Source: Nevskia sp. | GTDB lineage: Bacteria; Pseudomonadota; Gammaproteobacteria; Nevskiales; Nevskiaceae | Assembly: GCA_019689635.1 (NCBI GenBank) | Contig: JADGHB010000003.1 | Coordinates: 53,273 to 117,272 of the forward strand | Reading direction: 5' to 3' | Length of the DNA stretch: 64,000 nucleotides | Part shown: positions 8,230-17,890 of the stretch, in pieces | Numbering within the stretch: the first letter of the stretch is position 1 | Layout of the letters: each line of letters begins with the position of its first letter | Notes under the pieces: model-generated | Database searches by the model: none | What the model was told of the DNA's origin: nothing | The model's input: the letters and a program-made list of their open reading frames with translations, nothing else | Position numbers and translations under genes: made by a program

Positions 8230-10029
8230 ATGACGGCCAGAACACACAAGACCCGCAGCGCGGCGCAAGCGCCGAACTCCGCGCCGGCCAGACCGGCGCG
8301 CAGGGTGCGCAATGCCGACATCGCGGCGGTGTTCGAGGAGATCGCCGACATCCTCGACATCCAGGATGAAAATCCCTTCCGCGTGCGCGCCTACCGCAAC
8401 GCCGCGCGCGTGGTCGGCGGCTACGGCTGCGACCTCGGCGCGCTGCTCGCCCAAGGCCAGCCGCTGCCCAAGCTGCCGAACATCGGCGCGGACCTCGCCG
8501 CCAAGATCGACGAGATCGCGCGCACCGGCACCTGCGAGCTGCTCGAACGGCTGCGCAAGAAGGTGCCGCGCGGCATCACGGCGCTGCTCAAGGTCCCGGG
8601 GCTCGGGCCCAAGCGCGTGGGTTTCCTCTATCGCAACCTCGGCATCAAGAGCGCCGCGCAACTGCTCGAGGCGGCGCGCGGCGGCCGCATCCGCGGACAT
8701 CCGGGATTCAGCGAGAAGCTGGAGCAGAAGCTGCTCGAAGGCGCGCAGGTCGAGCTGGAACGCGGCGGGCACATGCTCATCGCCCGCGCCGCAGACATCG
8801 CCGAGCGCCTGATCGACGCGCTCAAGCGCGCGCCGGGCGTGAAGCAAGTCGTCGCCGCCGGCAGCTTCCGCCGCATGCGCGAGACCGTGGGCGACCTCGA
8901 CCTGCTCGCCGTCGCCACGGACGCCAGGGCCGTGACGGAGCGCTTCGTGCATTACGAGGACGTGGAAGAAATCCTGGCGCAGGGCGAGACGCGCTGCAGC
9001 GTGCGCCTGCGCTCCGGCCTGCAGGTCGATCTGCGCGTGGTGGACGAGGACGCCGCGGGCAGCGCGCTGCAGTATTTCACCGGCAGTAAGGCGCACGGCA
9101 TCGCGCTGCGCCGCCGCGCCCAGCAGGGCGGCTTGAAGCTCAACGAATACGGCTTGTTCCGCGGCAAGCGTCGCGTCGCCGGCGCCACCGAGGAATCGGT
9201 CTATCGCGCGCTCGGCCTGCCGTGGATCCCGCCCGAGCTGCGCGAGGACCGCGGCGAGATCGAGGCGGCGGCGGCCGGCCGCCTGCCCAAGCTGATCGAG
9301 CTTGCCGACCTCAAGGGCGATCTGCACGCGCACACCGACGCCAGCGACGGCCACAGCGGCCTCGCGGAAATGGCCGCGGCCGCGCGCGCGGCCGGGCTCG
9401 AGTACCTCGCCATCACCGAGCACTCGCCGCACCTGAGCGTGGCGCACGGCCTCGACGCCGACCGCCTGCTGCGCCATGCCGAGACCATCGACCGGCTCAA
9501 CGAAACGCTGCGCGGCATCACGCTGCTCAAGGGCGTGGAAGTGGACATCCTCGAGGACGGCCGGCTCGACCTGCCGGACGATGTGCTCGCCCGGCTGGAC
9601 CTGGTGGTCGGCGCCGTGCACAGCGCCTTCGAGCTGCCGCGCGCCCGACAGACCCGCCGCATCCTGCGCGCGCTGGAACATCCCTGTTTCACGATCCTCG
9701 CGCATCCCGGCGGACGCTTGCTCGGCGAGCGCCCGGCGATGGACCTGGACATGGCCGCGGTCATCGCGGCCGCCAAAGCGCGCGGCTGCTTCCTCGAACT
9801 CAACGCCCAGCCGCAGCGCCTGGACCTGAGCGACGAGCACTGCCGCATGGCCAAGGAGCAGGGCGTGCCGATCGCCATCGACAGCGATGCCCATGGCACC
9901 GCGCACTTCGCCCACCTGCGCTTCGGCATCGGCCAGGCGCGCCGCGGCTGGCTGGAAGCCGCCGACGTGATCAATACCCTGCCGTTGAAAAAACTGCGGC
10001 CGCGATTGCGCGCCTGCTTCCGGCGCTAG
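8230..10029 (+). CDS. polX: DNA polymerase X with PHP domain
   Basis: A 599-residue bacterial PolX, a repair polymerase/exonuclease. Residues about 25-100 are the 8-kDa helical domain (NPFRVRAYRNAARVV), followed by a helix-hairpin-helix (LLKVPGLGPKRVGFLY). The nucleotidyltransferase core carries the catalytic Asp pair in ETVGDLDLLAVA. The C-terminal PHP metal-dependent exonuclease domain begins at GDLHAHTDASDGHSG. Length is slightly above the usual 570-575 because of a basic N-terminal extension. It is convergent with nadE, with only four bases between stops. Confidence 0.93.
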   Translation: MTARTHKTRSAAQAPNSAPARPARRVRNADIAAVFEEIADILDIQDENPFRVRAYRNAARVVGGYGCDLGALLAQGQPLPKLPNIGADLAAKIDEIARTGTCELLERLRKKVPRGITALLKVPGLGPKRVGFLYRNLGIKSAAQLLEAARGGRIRGHPGFSEKLEQKLLEGAQVELERGGHMLIARAADIAERLIDALKRAPGVKQVVAAGSFRRMRETVGDLDLLAVATDARAVTERFVHYEDVEEILAQGETRCSVRLRSGLQVDLRVVDEDAAGSALQYFTGSKAHGIALRRRAQQGGLKLNEYGLFRGKRRVAGATEESVYRALGLPWIPPELREDRGEIEAAAAGRLPKLIELADLKGDLHAHTDASDGHSGLAEMAAAARAAGLEYLAITEHSPHLSVAHGLDADRLLRHAETIDRLNETLRGITLLKGVEVDILEDGRLDLPDDVLARLDLVVGAVHSAFELPRARQTRRILRALEHPCFTILAHPGGRLLGERPAMDLDMAAVIAAAKARGCFLELNAQPQRLDLSDEHCRMAKEQGVPIAIDSDAHGTAHFAHLRFGIGQARRGWLEAADVINTLPLKKLRPRLRACFRR

Positions 10030-10033
10030 CCGA

Positions 10034-12079
<2,046 letters not shown>

Positions 12080-12112
12080 GCCCCACTGTGGCCGCGCGCC
12101 AAAAACCGGGCA

Positions 12113-12126
12113 TTGACCTGCGTCAA
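12113..12126 (-). promoter_or_regulatory. FNR-type box for nadE
   Basis: TTGAC-CTGC-GTCAA, symmetrical with two mismatches. A minus-strand CACAGT (12090-12085) ends 34.5 bp from the centre and predicts a start at 12078-12079, the nadE initiation codon itself. Confidence 0.6.
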
Positions 12127-12166
12127 ATCGAACGCCGGCAGCGGCTGTCTGTATCCTGCGCAAGGA

Positions 12167-12180
12167 TTGACCTGAATCAA
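12167..12180 (+). promoter_or_regulatory. FNR-type box for hsp20
   Basis: TTGAC-CTGA-ATCAA, one mismatch. GATGAT (12203-12208) ends 34.5 bp from the centre, predicting a start near 12215, 24 nt before the hsp20 ATG with its AGGAGA ribosome site. It lies 41 bp from the nadE box and faces the other way. Confidence 0.7.
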
Positions 12181-12238
12181 TGCGCGCCGGCCGTCACCTC
12201 CTGATGATGAAACCCCCTTTGACGGACAGGAGACGATC

Positions 12239-12796
12239 ATGGCGGATACAAGCAGCAAAGTTCCGGTAAAGACCGAGGACAAAGGCAAGGAAGCGCGCGT
12301 CGCCAAGGCCGAGCCCTGGCATCCCTTCGAGAACCTGCGCCGCGAGATCGACCGCGTGTTCGACGACTTCGGGCGCGGCTTCGGCTGGTCTTTGAGTCGC
12401 TGGCCGTTCGGGCGCTCGATCTTCGATCTCGAACCGGCCTGGCGGCAGGAATTTTCCTTCGGCCCCGCGCCGGCGGTGGACATCGTCGAGCATGAGAAGG
12501 AATACGAGATCGAGGCCGAGATCCCGGGCCTGGACGAGAAGAATCTCGAAGTCACGCTCGCCAACGGCGTGCTCACCATCAAGGGCGAGAAGAAGGAAGA
12601 GACCGAGGAAAAGCGCAAGAACTACTATCTGTCCGAGCGGCGTTACGGCTCCTTCCAGCGCTGCTTCCAGGTGCCTGACGGCGTGGACAGCGACAAGATC
12701 GAAGCCACGTTCAGCAAGGGCGTGCTGAAAGTGAAGCTGCCAAAGACCCCGGAAGCGCAGAAGAAAGAAAAGAAGATCAGCGTCAAGGTTGCCTGA
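12239..12796 (+). CDS. Hsp20/alpha-crystallin small heat-shock protein
   Basis: A 185-residue ATP-independent holdase chaperone. Residues about 75-170 form the alpha-crystallin domain: VDIVEHEKEYEIEAEIPGLD, LEVTLANGVLTIKGEK, then RRYGSFQRCFQVP and ATFSKGVLKVKLPK. The last carries the conserved G-V-L motif, and the Lys-rich tail is the oligomerisation extension. ACAGGAGAC precedes the ATG. A dedicated FNR-type box upstream suggests induction on oxygen loss rather than, or in addition to, heat. Some facultative anaerobes are known to place small HSPs under ANR-type control. Confidence 0.92.
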   Translation: MADTSSKVPVKTEDKGKEARVAKAEPWHPFENLRREIDRVFDDFGRGFGWSLSRWPFGRSIFDLEPAWRQEFSFGPAPAVDIVEHEKEYEIEAEIPGLDEKNLEVTLANGVLTIKGEKKEETEEKRKNYYLSERRYGSFQRCFQVPDGVDSDKIEATFSKGVLKVKLPKTPEAQKKEKKISVKVA

Positions 12797-12808
12797 GGCT
12801 GTGCGGCG

Positions 12809-13084
12809 TCACCGCCGGGGCCGCGCCGGTCCCGGCGGGTGTTGCGCCGGATGAAAAAGCAAGGTCTTCCCGCCGCAGGGCCCGACCCACTGGCCGTCGC
12901 CTTTGCGATAGCCGCGCCGCTTCACCGCCGCCCAGGCGACGCGGAAGGCGATCTCCTCCCGGCGCGGATCGTCGGCGTACCGCTCCCAGGCGTGGTTGAA
13001 GGCTTCGCGGAAAATGTCCTGCGCGTGCGCTGGCAGATGATCGCGCACCCGCGCGGGCAGGTCTTCGTTGGTGGCGTAGGGCAT
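12809..13084 (-). CDS. chaB: ChaB family protein
   Basis: A 91-residue protein. It matches E. coli ChaB at the start (MPYATNEDLPARVRDHLPAHAQDIFREAFNHAW) and in the VAWAAVKRRGY motif, with a C-terminal extension not present in E. coli. ChaB was named as a regulator of the ChaA cation antiporter, but its molecular role is uncertain. GGAAG precedes the ATG. A perfect FNR box is centred only 26 bp upstream of the start codon, closer than the activating position, so it may repress or act on an unusual promoter. Confidence 0.83.
   Translation of the reverse strand: MPYATNEDLPARVRDHLPAHAQDIFREAFNHAWERYADDPRREEIAFRVAWAAVKRRGYRKGDGQWVGPCGGKTLLFHPAQHPPGPARPRR
12812..12838. terminator. GC-rich hairpin between convergent hsp20 and chaB
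   Basis: An 8-bp stem CCGCCGGG / CCCGGCGG with an 11-base loop follows the hsp20 stop. It overlaps the end of chaB and could end transcription from either side. No T-run is present, so it is only a candidate terminator. Confidence 0.4.
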
Positions 13085-13096
13085 GGAACTTCCTCG

Positions 13097-14523
13097 CTAG
13101 CCCTTGATGCAGATCAAGGGTTCCAGCCGCGCCACGCGCAGCGCCAGCCCGGCGGCTTGCGCGCTCTCGACCACGGCCGACACGTCCTTGTAGGCGCCGG
13201 GCGCTTCCTCGGCGATCCCGCGCAGGCTGGGGCTGCGGATCAGGATGCCGCGCGCCGCGAGCGCCTCCTGCAAGGCGCGACCCTGCCAGCGCCGCGTCGC
13301 CTCGTGGCGGCTCATGGCGCGGCCGGCGCCGTGGCAGGCCGAGCCGAAGGAACGCGCCGCGCCGGTTCCGGCGAGCACGTAGGAACAGGTGCCCATCGAA
13401 CCGCCGATCAGCACCGGCTGGCCCGCCTCGCGGAGCTCGGCCGGCAGATCGGGATGGCCCGGACCGAAAGCGCGCGTGGCGCCCTTGCGGTGCACGTACA
13501 GTTCGCGCGGCGCGCCGTCCACGACGTGCGTCTCCCGCTTGCAGGTGTTGTGCGAAACGTCATAGAGCAGCGCGAGCCGCGCCTGGGAGAAAATGCGCGC
13601 AAAAGCCTCGCGCGCCAGGTGCGTGAGGATCTGGCGGTTGGCCAGCGCGCAATTGATCGCCGCGCGCATCGCGCCGAGATAGCGGACGCCCAGCTCGGAG
13701 TCCAGCGGCGCGCAAGCCAGTTCGCGGTCGGGCAGCGCGATGCCGTACTGCGCGGCGGCCACCGCCATCTCGCGCAGGTATTCGGTGCCGATCTGATGGC
13801 CCAGGCCGCGCGAGCCACAGTGGATGCTGACCTTGATCTGGTCCACCGCCAGCTCGAAGAGCGCCGCGCGCCGCGCGTCGTAGATCTCCGCCACGCGCTG
13901 CACTTCCAGATAGTGATTGCCCGAGCCCAGCGTGCCCATCTCGTCGCGCTGGCGGTGCCTGGCGCGCGCGGAGATGAACGCCGGCTTGGCGTGCGGCACC
14001 TGCCCGCCTTCCTCGATGCGTTCGAGGTCGGCGGCTTCGCCGTAACCGCGGCGCACCGCCCAGCGCGCGCCGCCGGTCAGCATCTCGTCCATCTCGGCGG
14101 CCGACAGCCGCGCAGCGCGCCGGTGCTGCCGAGGCCCGCGGGAATCGCGGCGTAAAGCGCGTCGGCCAGTTCGCGTTTGCGCGCCTGCACCGCGTCCAGA
14201 GACAAACCGGTGTGCAGCAGGCGCACGCCGCAGGAGATGTCGAAGCCCACGCCGCCGGCGGAAATCACTCCGCCCCGTTCCGGATCGAAGGCGGCCACGC
14301 CGCCGATGGGAAAGCCGTAGCCCCAGTGCGCGTCCGGCATGGCACAGGCTGCGGTGACGATGCCCGGCAGCGTCGCGACGTTGCCGAGCTGCTGAGCCAC
14401 CTTGTCGTCCATCGCGCGGATCAGCGCCTCGCTGGCGTAGATCACACCCGGCACGCGCATGGCGCCCCGCGCCGGCAGGCGCCACTCGTGCTCGGAAACG
14501 CGCTCGAAGCGGTGCGGGTCCAT
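13097..14523 (-). CDS. rtcB: RNA-splicing ligase RtcB (frame broken near 14110)
   Basis: RtcB joins 2',3'-cyclic-phosphate (or 3'-phosphate) and 5'-OH RNA ends using GTP and Mn. The N-terminal frame from ATG 14523 shows [19 protein letters not shown] and [12 protein letters not shown]. The C-terminal frame shows [32 protein letters not shown] and the guanylated His in [13 protein letters not shown]. The two parts lie in different frames. Reading passes from ...GLGSTGAL to [10 protein letters not shown] only if one CG dinucleotide is removed at 14108-14113. This is a sequencing/assembly error or a real frameshift; otherwise all catalytic motifs are intact. The start overlaps the archease stop by one base (TGATG). 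Confidence 0.85.
13104..13117 (-). promoter_or_regulatory. perfect FNR-type box inside the 3' end of rtcB
   Basis: TTGAT-GCAG-ATCAA. It encodes the last codons of rtcB and lies 20 bp before the chaB ATG. Its centre is too close to chaB for class II activation from -41.5. Confidence 0.65.
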
Positions 14524-14975
14524 CAGATGTCCACCACGCACTGCGCCAGCCAGGTTCCGTCTCCGGTCTCGCGTACGGCCAGCTCGGTGAAAGTGGCGCC
14601 CTTGATCTCGACCGCCGGCGCGTGCTTGCTCCGGTCCACCGGCTCGCCCCAGGCGGTCGCGCGCAGGCCCTCGGCGCCAATGCGCACCTCGAACTTGCCG
14701 AACAGCATGCGGCGCGCGGCCATCTCGTAGATCAGCGCGTTGAGCCAGTCCACCAGCAGCAGCTCCGGGTCGCTGCCCGGGCAGGCGATGTCCACGGCCG
14801 TCGTCGGAGCAACCTGCGCCGGCGAAATCACCACGGCCGTCAAAGCCAACGCCACGGATTCGAAGGCCTGCGCCAGGCTCGCGCCGCGCCCGCGCACGCC
14901 GATGTCGGCCATGTGCGCGAAGTGCTCCCAGCCCGGCGCCGGGCGCTCCTGCGGTGGCGCGGTGCAAACGCTCAT
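14523..14975 (-). CDS. archease, RtcB cofactor
   Basis: A 150-residue archease, which helps RtcB guanylation and multiple turnover. Family features are the [11 protein letters not shown] start of the fold, the acidic [17 protein letters not shown] helix and the C-terminal metal-site strand near WLAQCVVDI. The ATG at 14975 fits the family length; a longer upstream reading frame is unsupported. The one-base stop/start overlap with rtcB shows that ligase and cofactor are made together. What RNA they repair here is unknown. Confidence 0.88.
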   Translation of the reverse strand: MSVCTAPPQERPAPGWEHFAHMADIGVRGRGASLAQAFESVALALTAVVISPAQVAPTTAVDIACPGSDPELLLVDWLNALIYEMAARRMLFGKFEVRIGAEGLRATAWGEPVDRSKHAPAVEIKGATFTELAVRETGDGTWLAQCVVDI

Positions 14976-15015
14976 CCTGCGATTTTCCACCCGCGGCGCC
15001 TGCGCGGGGCCTGAT

Positions 15016-15300
15016 TCAGGCGCGCGGCGGCAGCGAGCGCAACTGCGCGTCGATCTCGGCTTCCGCCGCCAGCCAGTCCTCGGCTTCGTGACCCGGCGTG
15101 AATCCTCTGCGTTCGGCGCGGAAATACGCCGCTCTTTCGATCCAGCTACGCCGCGTCGCCGCATCCACGGCGGCGGGACCATCCGGGCGCGTGGCTTTGG
15201 CGGGCACCGTCGCGGTTTCACTCGCCGGAACGCGCCGGCCCTTCTTGGCGACGCTTTTGCGCCCCGTGCCGGTCCCTGTGGTAACTTGCGGTTCGTTCAT
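15016..15300 (-). CDS. DUF2934 family small protein
   Basis: A 94-residue protein with a basic, low-complexity Ala/Pro/Lys N-terminal half. The C-terminal half contains RRSWIERAAYFRAERRGFTPGHEAEDWLAAEAEI, the DUF2934 signature. The family is common in proteobacteria, often near stress genes, and has no known activity. The ATG at 15300 is 71 bp from the centre of a perfect FNR box, a workable distance for activation. Confidence 0.78.
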   Translation of the reverse strand: MNEPQVTTGTGTGRKSVAKKGRRVPASETATVPAKATRPDGPAAVDAATRRSWIERAAYFRAERRGFTPGHEAEDWLAAEAEIDAQLRSLPPRA

Positions 15301-15364
15301 CGTCAGACTACTCACGGCTATCGGTTTCGGCCCCCATAGCTTGCAGCGTTCCCGAACGAGCGCA

Positions 15365-15378
15365 TTGATCCAGATCAA
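15365..15378 (-). promoter_or_regulatory. perfect FNR-type box between DUF2934 gene and glk
   Basis: TTGAT-CCAG-ATCAA. It is centred 71 bp from the DUF2934 start but only 13 bp from the glk ATG. It could activate the former and, if anything, hinder glk. The predicted -10 for the DUF2934 side is poor. Confidence 0.65.
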
Positions 15379-15384
15379 CAGACC

Positions 15385-16344
15385 ATGATCCTCGTCGCCG
15401 ACGTCGGTGGAACCCATACGCGGCTGGCCTTGGCCGAGCACAACGCCGGCACCTGGCGGCTTTCGGCGCTGCGCGTGGTCCCGACCGGCGACGACGTCGC
15501 CGCGCTGATCGCGGCCTACCGTCGGGAATTTCCCGACCGACCGGTCGCGGCGCTGGGCTGCTGCGGCGCCGGTCCGGTGGACGCCGACGGCCGCATCGAG
15601 CTGACCAATGCCGCGGTCCGGCTCGATCCGCGCGCGCTGGCGCGCGCCGCCGGCGCCGAGATCGCGGTGGTCGTCAACGACTTCGCCGCGGTGGCGCGCG
15701 CCGTCCCGGCGCTGGGCGCGGGCGAGCTGCGCCCCTGCGGCGGCGGGCCGGCGCCGGCCTCGGCGCCGTGTGTGGTGTTGGGTCCGGGAACGGGTCTCGG
15801 CGTCGCCCTGCTCGTGCCGGGGGAAGACTGGCGCGTGCTGCCAGGCGAAGGGGGTCATGTGGACCTGGCCGCCGCCGACGAGGAAGAAATGGAGCTTCTT
15901 CACCGCCTGCGCGCCGCGCACGGCCGCGTTTGCGCCGAAACCGTGCTGTCCGGCCCCGGCCTCGAACGCCTCTACGCCGCGCTCGCCCCCGGCGAGCGCC
16001 TGCGCGCGGAGCAAGTCGCCGCCGCGGCCTGGCAGGGACGGGAACCGGCGGTGCGCGCGGTGCACCGGTTCACGCGCTGGCTCGGACATTTCGCCGGCGG
16101 ACTCGCGCTCACCGCCGGGGCCGGCGGGGGCGTCTATATCGCCGGTGGCATCGTGCCGGCTTGGGGCGAACGCTTCGACGCCGGCGCGTTCCGCGCGGGC
16201 TTCGAGGATCAGCCGCGCTTTTCCGAACGGCTGCGCGCGATTCCCGCCTACGTCGTCACTCACCCGCAGCCGGGATTGCTGGGCGCGGCCCTGCTCGCCG
16301 AGGCGGAGCTGCGCCAACATTCAGAGCTTGTGAAGAAATCGTAG
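15385..16344 (+). CDS. glk: glucokinase
   Basis: A 319-residue proteobacterial hexokinase-fold Glk phosphorylating glucose. The phosphate-1 motif LVADVGGTHTRLALAEH is at the N-terminus. The glucose-binding segment with catalytic Asp is VVVNDFAAVARAVPAL. The second ATP motif is VLGPGTGLGVALLVPG, followed by PGEGGHVDLA and the adenosine motif GGVYIAGGIVPAW. It probably feeds or drains the nearby glycogen pathway. Its last codons (SELVKKS) come from the left inverted repeat of a mobile-element-like sequence, so the natural C-terminus may have been replaced. Confidence 0.93.
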   Translation: MILVADVGGTHTRLALAEHNAGTWRLSALRVVPTGDDVAALIAAYRREFPDRPVAALGCCGAGPVDADGRIELTNAAVRLDPRALARAAGAEIAVVVNDFAAVARAVPALGAGELRPCGGGPAPASAPCVVLGPGTGLGVALLVPGEDWRVLPGEGGHVDLAAADEEEMELLHRLRAAHGRVCAETVLSGPGLERLYAALAPGERLRAEQVAAAAWQGREPAVRAVHRFTRWLGHFAGGLALTAGAGGGVYIAGGIVPAWGERFDAGAFRAGFEDQPRFSERLRAIPAYVVTHPQPGLLGAALLAEAELRQHSELVKKS

Positions 16345-16513
16345 CGAGCAAGCCCGGCCGCGAGGAGTCAGGAGCGCAGGAACCGGAGCGTACATAGAAG
16401 TACGTGAGGGTGAGGAACCGCGCTTCGGGAATGACTTGACGTCATTCCCGGCAGTTCCGAATGAGCAGCGCACGACGCAGCGCATGGGCTGCGCAGTAGA
16501 TTTATTCACAAGC
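16326..16513. mobile_element. MITE-like element with 15-bp terminal inverted repeats
   Basis: Bases 16326-16340 (GCTTGTGAAGAAATC) and 16499-16513 (read in reverse, GCTTGTGAATAAATC) match at 14 of 15 positions and bound 188 bp with no gene. Inside is a perfect 10-bp hairpin with a 5-base loop (stem CGGGAATGAC, 16426-16450). It fills the gap exactly between the glk and rhomboid stop codons and supplies the glk stop. This looks like a miniature inverted-repeat transposable element; family unknown. Confidence 0.65.
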
Positions 16514-16515
16514 CC

Positions 16516-17091
16516 TCAGCGCGGGCGCGCGCGCCAGTGCCACAGCAGCAGGAAACCGCCGGCCAGCCCGCCGAGATGGGCGAAGTGCGCCACGCCCTGT
16601 TGCGTACCGAACACGCCGGAGAACAGCTCGAGCGCCGCGTAGGCCAGCACGAACAGCGGCGCCGGCAGGGCGATGGGCGGGAACAGCATCAGGATCACGC
16701 GCCGCGGGAACAGCCAACCGTAGGCCGCCAGCACGCCGAAGAGCGCGCCGGAAGCCCCCAGCGTAGGTACCCGTTGGGCGAGCGCCGCGGTAACGAGGAG
16801 CTGCGTGACGGAGGCGGTGACGGCGCTCACCAGGTAGAGTTCGACAAAGCGCGCCGAGCCCAGCGCGCGTTCCACGTCGCGACCGAACATCCACAGGCCG
16901 AACAGGTTCATCGCCAGATGCACGAGGCTGCCGTGCAGGAAAGCGCTGGTCAAAATCTGCCAGAGGTGGAACTGCGGGCCGAGCGGCCACAGTGCGTAAG
17001 CCTCGACGAAACGCACGCCGGCGCGCACCTCGATCAGAAAAACGACGGCGTTGGCGAGCAGCAGGGCGTAGGTCAGGCGTGGAACGCGCAT
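16516..17091 (-). CDS. rhomboid family intramembrane serine protease
   Basis: A 191-residue protein with about six membrane helices. It has the rhomboid hallmarks: HGSLVHLAMNLFGLWMFG (conserved His/Asn of helix 2), the nucleophile Ser in GASGALFGVLAAYG, and the partner His in GVAHFAHLGGLAGGF. It should cleave membrane proteins within the bilayer; the substrate is unknown. The ATG at 17091 starts just before the first helix. It lies downstream of the SCO-like fragment and may be transcribed with it from the FNR-controlled promoter near 17668. Confidence 0.88.
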   Translation of the reverse strand: MRVPRLTYALLLANAVVFLIEVRAGVRFVEAYALWPLGPQFHLWQILTSAFLHGSLVHLAMNLFGLWMFGRDVERALGSARFVELYLVSAVTASVTQLLVTAALAQRVPTLGASGALFGVLAAYGWLFPRRVILMLFPPIALPAPLFVLAYAALELFSGVFGTQQGVAHFAHLGGLAGGFLLLWHWRARPR

Positions 17092-17097
17092 GACCCA

Positions 17098-17314
17098 TTA
17101 TGGCGAGATCGCGGCTTTGAGTCGTTCCAGGAATGCCTCGTCGCCGGAGAGCTTCTCGGTGCGCGCGCGCGCGGCCTTCGCCGTCCAGCAAAGCGATCAC
17201 CGTGGAGTGATTGTCCTCGCCGCCTGGCAGGCGGCGGTACTCGATGTCCAGCAACGCGGCGAGCACGCCAGACACGAGCGCCGCGGCAGCGAACGGCGCT
17301 TTATGAAAGTCCAT
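17098..17314 (-). pseudogene. SCO1/SenC C-terminal-like fragment with a frame break in a GC repeat
   Basis: From ATG 17314 (good GGAGGG site upstream) the frame reads ALLDIEYRRLPGGEDNHSTVIALLDGEG. This resembles the C-terminal part of SCO/SenC copper chaperones around the conserved metal-binding His. In the run of alternating GC at 17161-17172 the frame is lost. Adding one GC unit would continue it as ARTEKLSGDEAFLERLKAAISP and reach the TAA at 17098. The CxxxC part of SCO proteins is absent. It is probably a decayed or truncated gene, although a small functional protein with a sequencing error cannot be excluded. Confidence 0.5.
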
Positions 17315-17585
17315 CGGGTGTTTTCCCTCCGGAAGTACCGTCCTCCGAGGTGCCGAGATCGTCGCGCTCGATGTCGTCATAGGGACCGGTCCAGTCCTGC
17401 GGCGGCTCGCAGGGTTCGGGCGCCAGCGCGTACCAGTGCGCCAGCGGCCACTCGTCCACCGTGCCGTCGAAGTATTCGAGGTCCACCGTGGCCGCCGCGT
17501 CGTCGAGGGCGACGACCTGAAACGGCTGTGGCCGGTCGGCCCGCCGGTACCACTGCCCCACCACCGGGGGCGCTTCGTAATCCAT
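17301..17585 (-). CDS. small acidic protein, possibly DUF6763
   Basis: A 94-residue soluble protein of unknown function. The compact core VVGQWYRRADRPQPFQVVALD and VDLEYFDGTVDEWPL is followed by an acidic, Asp/Gly-rich tail. This pattern resembles small proteins I associate with DUF6763, but that label is from memory. GGAGAA precedes the ATG at 17585. An FNR-type box is centred 83 bp upstream with a matched -10. The gene end overlaps the start of the SCO-like fragment by 14 bases. Confidence 0.65.
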   Translation of the reverse strand: MDYEAPPVVGQWYRRADRPQPFQVVALDDAAATVDLEYFDGTVDEWPLAHWYALAPEPCEPPQDWTGPYDDIERDDLGTSEDGTSGGKTPDGLS

Positions 17586-17661
17586 GACGGTTCTCCTTCC
17601 GCATCGCGGCCGCGCCGCGCAGTGCTGCGCGCCATTGAATGTCCTCGGCCGAGACCGCGCC

Positions 17662-17675
17662 TTGACCCAGATCAA
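17662..17675 (-). promoter_or_regulatory. FNR-type box for the DUF6763-like gene
   Basis: TTGAC-CCAG-ATCAA, one mismatch. The minus-strand TTCAAT (17639-17634) ends 34.5 bp from the centre, predicting a start near 17627. Confidence 0.7.
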
Positions 17676-17715
17676 ATTCGCCCGGTCGGCGCGGCGTGCC
17701 GGGCCGTTGCGGAAA

Positions 17716-17729
17716 TTGATCTGGATCAA
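17716..17729 (+). promoter_or_regulatory. perfect FNR-type box for the small RNA
   Basis: TTGAT-CTGG-ATCAA. CATGCT (17752-17757) ends 34.5 bp from the centre and is the same hexamer at the same offset as in front of the CBS gene. It predicts a start at G17764. No protein gene follows in this direction before the terminator. Confidence 0.75.
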
Positions 17730-17763
17730 GGACAGCCGCATCCGGAACGCTCATGCTGGGCCC

Positions 17764-17846
17764 GCAGGTTCGAAGCCTGCGATCCCTCCCCGGCGGGATC
17801 CCCTTGTCCCGCCGTTCTGGCGCCCGTCGAAAGACGGGCGCCTTTT
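17764..17846 (+). ncRNA. candidate FNR-activated small RNA
   Basis: About 83 nt from the predicted start to the end of a T-run. Hairpin 1 is GCAGG / CCTGC (17764-17780) with a 7-base loop. A C-rich linker, GATCCCTCCC (17781-17790), follows. Hairpin 2 is CGGCGGGA / TCCCGCCG (17791-17814) with the loop TCCCCTTG. Hairpin 3 is the Rho-independent terminator. Both the linker and loop 2 could pair with Shine-Dalgarno sequences. The layout resembles FNR-dependent sRNAs of other proteobacteria (FnrS, AniS, PhrS), but I see no sequence match to them. The first hairpin looks like a tRNA T-arm, but no acceptor or other arms exist. Confidence 0.6.
17819..17846 (+). terminator. Rho-independent terminator
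   Basis: A 10-bp perfect stem (GGCGCCCGTC / GACGGGCGCC) with a GAAA tetraloop is followed by TTTT. The T-run is on the plus strand only, so it ends transcription arriving from the FNR box at 17716, not from glgA. Confidence 0.85.
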
Positions 17847-17890
17847 CGCCTTCCGCCGCGCCATACCGTCCGCACGGTGCTACAGACCGC

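Noticed and set aside
17757..17800. T-arm-like sequence (GCAGG-TTCGAAG-CCTGC) suggesting a tRNA gene
   Set aside because: No matching acceptor stem, D-arm, anticodon arm or CCA is found at the right distances, and a terminator follows too closely. Treated as hairpin 1 of the small RNA candidate.
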